Below are positions 53,184-59,252 of a stretch of 59,252 nucleotides of DNA, piece by piece. Below the pieces are notes generated by a model. The model ran no database searches. It saw nothing but the letters and a program-made list of their open reading frames with translations, and was not told the origin of the DNA. The position numbers were made by a program, and so were the translations under genes. Every line of letters starts with the position of its first letter. Position 1 is the first letter of the stretch. The stretch comes from MGIIb-Q1 sp964342465 (GTDB lineage: Archaea; Thermoplasmatota; Poseidoniia; Poseidoniales; Thalassarchaeaceae). The stretch covers positions 1-59,252 of the forward strand of contig CAYFFQ010000014.1 in assembly GCA_964342465.1 (NCBI GenBank). The letters run 5' to 3'.

Positions 53184-54788
53184 ATGGCGAAGCATAGAGC
53201 AGGTGACAGGCGGATAATCTCGGTGAGCATTCCCGAGCACCTCGCCAAGCGATTGGACATGCGCGTGGGCAAAGGGCACAAGCGAGGCAGGTCAGCGACG
53301 ATTTCTCGTCTGATTGCCGAAGGGCTGGACAGTGAGAATTCCCAATCGGCTCCGAATGATGACATTCCCGAACCACGGATGGTCGCCGGTGGTGATGGTG
53401 GAGTCAGAATCGAGAGTGACACCATGGGTGAAATCGAGGTTCCTTCTGACAGATACTACGGCGCTCAGACCACACGCTCACTTCTGAATTTCGACATCGG
53501 GGATGACCTGATGCCGCGGCCGTTGATTCGCGCCTTCGGCATTCTCAAACAAGCTGCCGCCGAGGTGAACTTGGACCTAGGCGGTTTGGATGGAGAGGTC
53601 GCTGACTTGATTGTCAAGGCGTGTGATGAGGTCATCTCAGGGGAGTTGGACACACATTTTCCACTCCGCATCTGGCAGACAGGGTCTGGCACACAGACCA
53701 ACATGAACGCCAACGAAGTAATCGCCAACCGTGCCATTGAGATGGCTCAGGGGATTCTCGGGAGTAAGAGTCCCATCCACCCCAACGACCATGTGAACAT
53801 GGCGCAGTCGAGCAATGACACCTTCCCGACAGCAATGCATATCGCGGCTGCCGAACAGGTCCGGCATTCTCTGCTTCCCGCGCTCAGCCATCTGCGGGAT
53901 GGCCTGCAGGACAAAGTGGAACAGTTCTCTCGAATCGTCAAAATAGGTCGGACCCACCTGATGGACGCGGTACCTCTGACACTCGGACAGGAGTTCTCCG
54001 GTTATGTCGCCATGCTGGACAGCGACATGAAGAGAATAGAATCGAGTCTGGATGACCTGTTGGAGTTGGCTATTGGGGGGACGGCGGTTGGGACCGGCCT
54101 CAACACCCATCCTGATTTCGCCAATCTGGTCGCTGAGAAAATTGCTGCAAAGACTGCCCTCGGATTCACCTCCGCTGACAACAAGTTCGCCCAGTTGGCG
54201 GCCCATGATGCCATCGTAGCCACCTCGGGGGCGTTGAACACACTGGCCGCCTCACTGATGAAGATAGCAAACGACATCCGTTGGTTGGGCTCGGGTCCGA
54301 GGTGTGGTATCGGTGAGTTAGCCCTGCCCGCGAATGAACCGGGCTCCAGCATCATGCCTGGGAAAGTCAACCCGACTCAGGCGGAGGCTCTGACCATGGT
54401 CTGCTGTCAGGTTTTCGGTAACCATACAGCCATCACAGTGGGTGGCAGCCAAGGCAATTTTGAACTGAATGTCTACAAGCCGATGATGATTCACAATCTT
54501 CTGCACTCCATCAGGCTGCTCTCCGATTCATGCGTAGCTTTCACCAACCGATGTGTATCAGGCCTAAAGGCAAATGAAAGGGCAATAGCGAACCATCTTG
54601 AGAACTCGTTGATGTTGGTGACCGCCTTGAATCCGCACATCGGATATGATGCTGCGGCGGCGATAGCGAAGAAGGCGCACAAGGAAGGAACCACCCTTCG
54701 TCGTTCAGCAATCGAGTTGGGGCTGTTGAGTGAAGAGCAATTCGACGAGTGGGTTCAACCGGATGAGATGGTCGGGGCGAGGAAATAG
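53184..54788 (+). CDS. fumC: Class II fumarate hydratase with N-terminal ribbon-helix-helix domain
   Basis: 534 residues, about 70 more than a normal FumC. Residues 75-534 are a complete class II fumarase: SDTMGEIEVPSDRYYGAQT, SGTQTNMNANEVIANRA, HVNMAQSSNDTFPTAMH, GRTHLMDAVPLTLGQEF and GSSIMPGKVNPTQAE (about 386-400). It hydrates fumarate to malate in the TCA cycle. Residues about 10-49 (RRIISVSIPEHLAKRLDMRV..RSATISRLIAEGL) read as a strand followed by two helices, the ribbon-helix-helix pattern of CopG/MetJ-type DNA-binding proteins. A disordered linker joins the two. The frame is continuous and the strong GGGGAG lies before the first ATG, so the fusion is probably made. An internal Met (66) could give a fumarase-only form. 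Confidence 0.92.
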   Translation: MAKHRAGDRRIISVSIPEHLAKRLDMRVGKGHKRGRSATISRLIAEGLDSENSQSAPNDDIPEPRMVAGGDGGVRIESDTMGEIEVPSDRYYGAQTTRSLLNFDIGDDLMPRPLIRAFGILKQAAAEVNLDLGGLDGEVADLIVKACDEVISGELDTHFPLRIWQTGSGTQTNMNANEVIANRAIEMAQGILGSKSPIHPNDHVNMAQSSNDTFPTAMHIAAAEQVRHSLLPALSHLRDGLQDKVEQFSRIVKIGRTHLMDAVPLTLGQEFSGYVAMLDSDMKRIESSLDDLLELAIGGTAVGTGLNTHPDFANLVAEKIAAKTALGFTSADNKFAQLAAHDAIVATSGALNTLAASLMKIANDIRWLGSGPRCGIGELALPANEPGSSIMPGKVNPTQAEALTMVCCQVFGNHTAITVGGSQGNFELNVYKPMMIHNLLHSIRLLSDSCVAFTNRCVSGLKANERAIANHLENSLMLVTALNPHIGYDAAAAIAKKAHKEGTTLRRSAIELGLLSEEQFDEWVQPDEMVGARK

Positions 54789-54827
54789 GTGGCGAAATCG
54801 GCCCCCGCCGCCTTCCGACCTGCGCAA

Positions 54828-54838
54828 CTTATAGGTTA
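54828..54838 (+). promoter_or_regulatory. TATA-like element before the structured region
   Basis: AACTTATAGGTT is a near-palindrome holding TTATAG, placed about 25 nt ahead of the point where stem-rich sequence begins. If active it would drive the structured region on the plus strand. Confidence 0.35.
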
Positions 54839-54857
54839 GGAGCAAGGGGAGCGCCTG

Positions 54858-55600
54858 CTCAACTCGTTCGAAGAAGCGGGGGTTGGGAGAACTGGTGAGT
54901 GGGGTTCAGTCCGAAGGAAGACATCTCCCCACTCACCAGCCTCCGCTGGTGTGACTTCCGGCGAGCAGTTCAACTCTCCTTCAGTCACGGTGGTTCGACC
55001 TCCTCTGACGAGTTGGTCCCCCCACCACCAGGTCACCTCAGAGACGGGTGAACACCTCGTCGGCTCCCTGGGTGCAGGTGGCTCACCACCTCTCTCGAGA
55101 CGGTTCACCGTCTACTCTGAGATGTTCAACTAGCAGTGGACTGACTTCCTTCCACTTCCCCGCTCGGCTTCCGGTGTCTTCCGACGCCTTCCGTCTTGCA
55201 GTTCAGTTTCCGGTCATCGTGTGTCCGGCTCGCTTCCCTTCTCTGAGCAGTCATCCGGCCACCTGACAGCAGCGAACCACTGACATACAGCCATCTGAAG
55301 ACCAGCGGCTTTGACAGGGTGTCCCGAAAGACTCCTTTTCATCACCATCTGGTGGATTCGTGCCGAGGCACTCCTCACTTCCTGCGTTTTGGCTTTCGAG
55401 TTCATCAGCCGCAGCCAACTTTCTCTCCAGCCAACGCCTCCACGATTGCTCGCTTCGGCGGCCGACTTCCACCCCCGAGGGGCCCACGCCGGCAGACGGG
55501 CATGGGGTCGGCCGAAGCCTTCCCCACCACTCCTCAGGAGCAGCAAACATACCGACGGGTGGCGTGCGAAATAAATCTTTCGCTTAATACATCTCTTTTC
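54858..55600 (+). ncRNA. Candidate large structured RNA (unassigned family)
   Basis: No convincing ORF is present, but perfect stems are dense. 54892-54904 pairs with 54927-54939 over 13 bp; 54951-54956 with 54983-54988; 54989-54994 with 55024-55029, enclosing GACC/GGTC; 55033-55037 with 55047-55051. A 7-bp pairing joins 55037-55043 to 55115-55121 around two 6-bp, four-base-loop hairpins (55076-55091 and 55098-55113). Further stems are 55135-55140 with 55151-55156, 55360-55363 with 55368-55371, and 55452-55466 with 55507-55518 (12 bp, one bulge). The plus strand is favoured: a TATA-like site lies before it and T-rich sequence after it (about 55593-55617). RNase P and SRP RNA signatures were looked for and not found. 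Confidence 0.4.
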
Positions 55601-55731
55601 TAACGGAAAATTGTTTTATTTACCATTATTTCCACTGGAAGTAATGTTAGAAATATCTTGTCTTCCAGCAGAGGCAGTAGCCTAACCTATGATTCTTCCA
55701 GCGGGTTCTCAAGTATCTTGAAGTGAGTCAG
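55601..55731. other. AT-rich spacer before the propeller gene end
   Basis: T-rich runs (TTTTCTAA, TTGTTTTATTTACC) could end transcripts from the left. CTTCCAG elements recur in both orientations (about 55635, 55661 and 55698). Nothing else is recognisable. Confidence 0.4.
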
Positions 55732-56919
55732 TCACCCCTTCCTTCTCAATGCCCGCAGCCTCTCTTGCATAGACAGGCGAGATGGTGTAGCACCACCGGT
55801 GGAGAGCAGTGGGTCGTCACGCTCTGTGGCGAGGGGATTTTCCTCTCCTTCATCTTCATCAGAGTGGGCGTGGGTTTCCTGCGATTCACCCCGACTGTCG
55901 AGTCTGCGAGTGAATAATTCCTCCCTGATGAGGAAGACCCTCCCATCCTCCAATCCGACGGCCACCCTCTCACCTCGACAGCTCAGGGATAGGATGCGTG
56001 GGAGTTCACCGAATGTCGCCAACATCCTGCCGCCACTGCCCATCACAGAGAGTCGGGCGCGCAGGCCGTTCCACTGTGCAACCCAGTATGTGGGTCCTTC
56101 GGCCGTCCAAAATCCGAGTATCGCCAAGTCGAGTGGGTCTGTGAGGTCTGAAGTCCACTCCCCCTCGGGAGTCATCGCCCTCAATACTCCATCATCGCCG
56201 CCGAACAGGGCGCTCTCTCCATCCGAATCGAGGACCTGTACGCTCTCACCTTCACCCCGAATAATGGTTTTCAGGTTGTCACCATCCAATTCGGATAGAG
56301 AGCCGGAGGCGTGGCCGAACAGTGTGCGCCCCCCCTTGGTGGAACCGCAGAGAATAGGGTCGTCAGGGGCGAGAGAGAAGTGTTCTGAATCGCTGTCCGT
56401 CTGGCGGATGATACCACACCGCGGTCTGCCAAGTCCCATCGTCGCCGTACCGCACTCATCCATCAACAGGTGCCACGGCCTCTCTTCGAAGGTGTCACTT
56501 CTCACCTCAGCTCCGGCTGAATCGAATCTCCAACAGGTCGATTCGATGAAGTCATTGAGTTCAATTTCATAGACTGATGAAGTGGCAAGGACCCTCTCTC
56601 CGTCCTTGAGACAGGCAACCAAGTCAGCCGAGCCAGTCAATTGATTTGCCCATCTGACATCCCCCGTCGCCGCATCGTGACAGGTGACTTGACTGCCGGC
56701 GGTGGCGCAGACGAATGGCGGAGTGGCGTCGGATGCGCCACACATCCTCTCGATTCTGTCCTCCGCCTCGTCCTGCCAAAGGAGAGTTCCGTCTGCACTC
56801 CAGGCGATGAGGTTTCCATCCCAATCACCTGCGTAGAGGCGGGTGCGGCCGAGCAGCACCGACGAGGCTGCCGCCGGCATGTCGCGCACGAACCAAGCGA
56901 ACTCCGTCAGGTCGGCCAC
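55732..56919 (-). CDS. Cytoplasmic beta-propeller protein (PQQ/WD40-like)
   Basis: 395 residues. Repeated blades of about 40 residues are visible: RLYAGDWDGNLIAWSADGTLLWQ, VCATAGSQVTCHDAATGDVRWANQL, ESALFGGDDGVLRAMTPEGEWTSDL and RVAVGLEDGRVFLIREEL. No signal peptide or span is seen, so it is probably intracellular and acts as a scaffold or sensor. The C-terminal 60 residues are acidic then basic and disordered-looking (HSDEDEGEENPLATERDD). Start is GTG at 56919. Partner genes are not evident. Confidence 0.8.
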   Translation of the reverse strand: MADLTEFAWFVRDMPAAASSVLLGRTRLYAGDWDGNLIAWSADGTLLWQDEAEDRIERMCGASDATPPFVCATAGSQVTCHDAATGDVRWANQLTGSADLVACLKDGERVLATSSVYEIELNDFIESTCWRFDSAGAEVRSDTFEERPWHLLMDECGTATMGLGRPRCGIIRQTDSDSEHFSLAPDDPILCGSTKGGRTLFGHASGSLSELDGDNLKTIIRGEGESVQVLDSDGESALFGGDDGVLRAMTPEGEWTSDLTDPLDLAILGFWTAEGPTYWVAQWNGLRARLSVMGSGGRMLATFGELPRILSLSCRGERVAVGLEDGRVFLIREELFTRRLDSRGESQETHAHSDEDEGEENPLATERDDPLLSTGGATPSRLSMQERLRALRRKG

Positions 56920-57038
56920 AACATGTGGTGGGCATCTCCCTCTTTTTCACTTCGCATCCTCGGAGTGGGTGATGGAACGAATGAAGGTGCCAATGGAAAT
57001 CGTGTGAACTCGATTGTCTCATGGTGGAAGGATTAGTG

Positions 57039-58631
57039 TCAGAGATTGTAGAGAGCGCCGATTTTTTCAGAAAGATATGAGACGAAGGCATCGGGTTTCG
57101 GCGGCTCGCCAGTCGCTTCTGCAATCAGGTCTGCCGGCTCAAGAATGCTTCCTCGCGCGTGCACGCGCGCCCGCATCCACTCCAACAGTGGCACGAACTC
57201 GCCGCCCCTCACCTGTTCATCCAAGTCGGGAAGGTCGCTTCTTGCGGCGGCGAGCAGTTGGGCTGAGTAGAGATTTCCAAGGGTGTAGGTCGGGAAATAC
57301 CCGAAAGCACCCATAGACCAGTGAATGTCCTGCAACACACCCTCGCGGCGAGTGGGTGAGCGCACACCGAGGTACCTCTCGTACATGTCATCCCAAGCAT
57401 CGGGGAGGTCGTCCACCTCGAGTTCTCCGTTGATGAGGAGTTTCTCCACTTCGTAGCGAATCATGATGTGAAGATTGTAGGTCGCTTCGTCAGCTTCCAC
57501 GCGAATTAGGCTCGGTTCAACTTGGTTGACCGCTTGCCATAGCATTTCAGGGGTGACGCCTTCTAAGTTCTTCGGGAAATGCTTCTGCCAGAGGGGGAAA
57601 GACCACTGGCAAAATTCCAGAGACCTGCCGATCTGGTTCTCCCAGAGACGGCTCTGACTCTCATGGACCCCCAAACCGTTTGACTCTCCGGTTGGTTGAA
57701 AATCCAAGTTTCTCGGTCTGCCCTGCTCATAGAGAGCGTGTCCGGTCTCGTGCATGGTTCCGTAGATTGCTCCGTACGGCTCCTTTTCGTCGTAGCGTGT
57801 CGTCCATCTGACATCGTCAGGGTTGGAGCCGCCGCAGAAGGGGTGTGTCGATTCATCGCGGCGGCCCGCTTCAAAGTCAAAACCGATCGCTTCCGACAAT
57901 TCTTGGCTGAGTGCTTCTTGCGCTGCTTTCGGCCATGGGTGGGCGTGGACCCATGAGCAGTCCGGCTTGGATTGCAGGCCACCCACAGACTTGATGAGTG
58001 GAACCGATGAGTCTCGCAATCCTGCGAAAAGTGGGTCGAGTGCGGCTACGGTGAGGCCGGATTCGTAGAGGTCGAGCAGGGCGTCGTAGCGGTTCTCTTC
58101 GTAGCCGAGATAGTCGGCGAGTTGGCGGTTCATCTCAATCATTTTTTCAAGGTCGTTCCGAAAAATGGAAAAGTCGTCCTTCTCACGCGCTTCGGTCCAG
58201 GAAACTATGCTCTTGGAGCAGTGGCGCGCATATTCTTCCACGAACTCTGGGGGTTTTTTCGTCGCCTTGTCATAGGAGTCACGGATGAGGCGGAGATTTC
58301 CCGCCTCAACTTCTGTGCTATCCGTTTTCGCATCGGCTTCCTCATCACCCACTTCTGCTTCACCATTCCGAGCCAAGTCCTCCTCTGCCTGAGATAGCAG
58401 TTCACCCACTTCGGGGTCGGTCATTCTTGCATGCCCCTCCTTGGAGAGCCAAGCCATCTGTTCAGCGCGAAGGGCTGCAGCCTTGGGGGGCATCATCACC
58501 TCTTGGTCCCAGCCGAGCAGTCCCCCGATTTGGCCGATGACATCCAACTCCCTCATTCTCTCCAAAAGTGCGTCGTACGCTTCGCCCATGTGGTGCCGAG
58601 CGGGGGTTTTCTCAAGTGCCTTTGTATTCAT
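57039..58631 (-). CDS. M32 family metallocarboxypeptidase (carboxypeptidase Taq type)
   Basis: 530 residues. The zinc motif HETGH (about residue 292, in YGTMHETGHALYEQG) and the downstream GLGVHESQSRLWENQIGRS with the third ligand Glu are typical of family M32. TYNLHIMIRYEVEKLLINGEL and the WDDMYERYLGV helix complete the substrate cleft. It removes C-terminal residues from peptides in the cytoplasm. GAGGACGA precedes the ATG. Length is normal for the family. Confidence 0.93.
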   Translation of the reverse strand: MNTKALEKTPARHHMGEAYDALLERMRELDVIGQIGGLLGWDQEVMMPPKAAALRAEQMAWLSKEGHARMTDPEVGELLSQAEEDLARNGEAEVGDEEADAKTDSTEVEAGNLRLIRDSYDKATKKPPEFVEEYARHCSKSIVSWTEAREKDDFSIFRNDLEKMIEMNRQLADYLGYEENRYDALLDLYESGLTVAALDPLFAGLRDSSVPLIKSVGGLQSKPDCSWVHAHPWPKAAQEALSQELSEAIGFDFEAGRRDESTHPFCGGSNPDDVRWTTRYDEKEPYGAIYGTMHETGHALYEQGRPRNLDFQPTGESNGLGVHESQSRLWENQIGRSLEFCQWSFPLWQKHFPKNLEGVTPEMLWQAVNQVEPSLIRVEADEATYNLHIMIRYEVEKLLINGELEVDDLPDAWDDMYERYLGVRSPTRREGVLQDIHWSMGAFGYFPTYTLGNLYSAQLLAAARSDLPDLDEQVRGGEFVPLLEWMRARVHARGSILEPADLIAEATGEPPKPDAFVSYLSEKIGALYNL

Positions 58632-58755
58632 TCGTCCTCGAATCGAATGTGGAGACTATCCCACTTGGAGGGGTGTTTTCCTCGGTTCGGCCGAAAATGT
58701 CTCTCGACTTCAACAACAAGATGAAGAAGAACCACGGAAACGGCGTAGCGTTCGG

Positions 58756-59193
58756 ATGGCGGAGTTCGAGTTGAATTGGTTGGCGGTGCTCGCTGGTGCT
58801 GTGGTTCATTTCGCGGTGCAGGGAATCTGGTATTCGATTCCGCCAATCAGCAACAGATGGATGGAACTCCTGGATAAACCCGAGGGGTATTGGGAGGAGC
58901 GGCAGAATCCGCAAATAATGGGTATCGCATTTGGCACTGCGGCGTTCTCTTCGCTGCTGCTCGCCTTCGTGTTCTACCACATCACCTGGGCAGCGACAGT
59001 CGCTTGGGAAGTGCATGGGTTCGGGGCTGGTGCTTCTGCGGGGTTCTGGCTGTGGTTGGGCAGTATCGCCACCGACACTGGGACTTACGGGTTCGAGGGA
59101 AAACCTTGGAGACTCTGGCCGATTGAGAAGTTGGACCGCCTGTTCTGTTTCACGCTCGCTTGCGGGGTCATGGCCTATATCGCTGGCTTTTGA
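58756..59193 (+). CDS. DUF1761 family membrane protein
   Basis: 145 residues with four hydrophobic segments. The start MAEFELNWLAVLAGAVVHFAVQGIWYSIPPISNRWMELL matches the DUF1761 pattern (NWLAVL, a Gly-x-x-WYS turn, then a W-x-x-L element). The function of this family is unknown. The frame opens far upstream at 58441 on sequence antisense to the M32 gene; ATG 58756 starts the domain. It is divergent from the carboxypeptidase. Confidence 0.8.
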   Translation: MAEFELNWLAVLAGAVVHFAVQGIWYSIPPISNRWMELLDKPEGYWEERQNPQIMGIAFGTAAFSSLLLAFVFYHITWAATVAWEVHGFGAGASAGFWLWLGSIATDTGTYGFEGKPWRLWPIEKLDRLFCFTLACGVMAYIAGF

Positions 59194-59252
59194 GCATAGG
59201 GTACCCTGTGAACAGGGTCGCAGTAGAACGAATTTGCGGCTGTAAATGGGTG

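Noticed and set aside
54836..55550. ORFs of about 100 codons on the minus strand after fumC
   Set aside because: They overlap each other in different frames, show no conserved pattern, and the region is dominated by RNA-like stems.
54858..55600. RNase P RNA or SRP RNA
   Set aside because: I looked on both strands for the GAGGAAAGUC-type and ACAGAA motifs and for the GGAA tetraloop with AGCA; none fits.

Overview
The window looks like a genome fragment from a marine, mesophilic euryarchaeon, most likely Marine Group II (Poseidoniia, Thermoplasmatota). The archaeal core is clear: DNA polymerase D large subunit, primase large subunit, RNA polymerase Rpo3 in the order S13-S4-S11-Rpo3, pantoate kinase, an MptE-like pterin kinase and a DUF373 protein. 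Mixed with it are genes of bacterial character (LeuRS, class II fumarase, ATP-type PEP carboxykinase, thioredoxin, CGFS glutaredoxin with BolA, M32 carboxypeptidase) and large secreted calcium-repeat proteins. The lineage is inferred from gene content; no rRNA gene is present.

Layout. 1-1.1 kb: an AT-richer DUF4268/GIY-YIG-like gene and a nested palindrome. 1.1-4.9 kb: Grx-BolA, ribulose-phosphate epimerase, thioredoxin and a winged-helix NTPase. 5-13.4 kb: a 1136-residue propeller/thrombospondin-3 surface protein, a PAS histidine kinase, an MBL hydrolase and a membrane-anchored regulator with two winged helices. 13.5-20.2 kb: LeuRS, an unknown three-gene overlapping operon, a defective-looking tRNA-like element and a CDIN1/TPD-type nuclease. 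20.4-30.7 kb, all minus strand: pantoate kinase, the Rpo3 ribosomal operon, a THUMP-like methyltransferase, a membrane FKBP and a protein with about 36 membrane spans. 30.8-35.7 kb: PEPCK, a GlmU-like left-handed helix protein, a GlmM-like mutase and a CBS protein. 35.8-46.4 kb: small membrane proteins, DUF373, PriL, MptE, a secreted protein, a fatty acid hydroxylase and a PadR pair. 46.8-59.2 kb: PolD DP2, PyrE, a SnoaL-like protein, cyclophilin, a fumarase with an N-terminal ribbon-helix-helix, a structured non-coding stretch, a propeller protein, M32 carboxypeptidase and DUF1761.

The most striking signal is not a gene. Eight short tandem-repeat arrays (unit about 40-71 bp, usually 2.4-3 copies, one with at least ten) lie between genes. 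In five of them (LeuRS, TPD nuclease, GlmM, CBS and the 36.3-kb membrane protein) the repeated unit includes the last codons and the stop codon of the adjacent gene. Four of the nine convergent gene junctions carry such arrays, and one junction has an independent array on each gene end. Unit sequences are unrelated between loci, so architecture is shared rather than sequence. Both runs of 100 Ns fall inside arrays, so true copy numbers there are unknown.

A second unusual element is a region of about 750 nt after fumC, dense in perfect stems and lacking a convincing ORF, which may be a large structured RNA.
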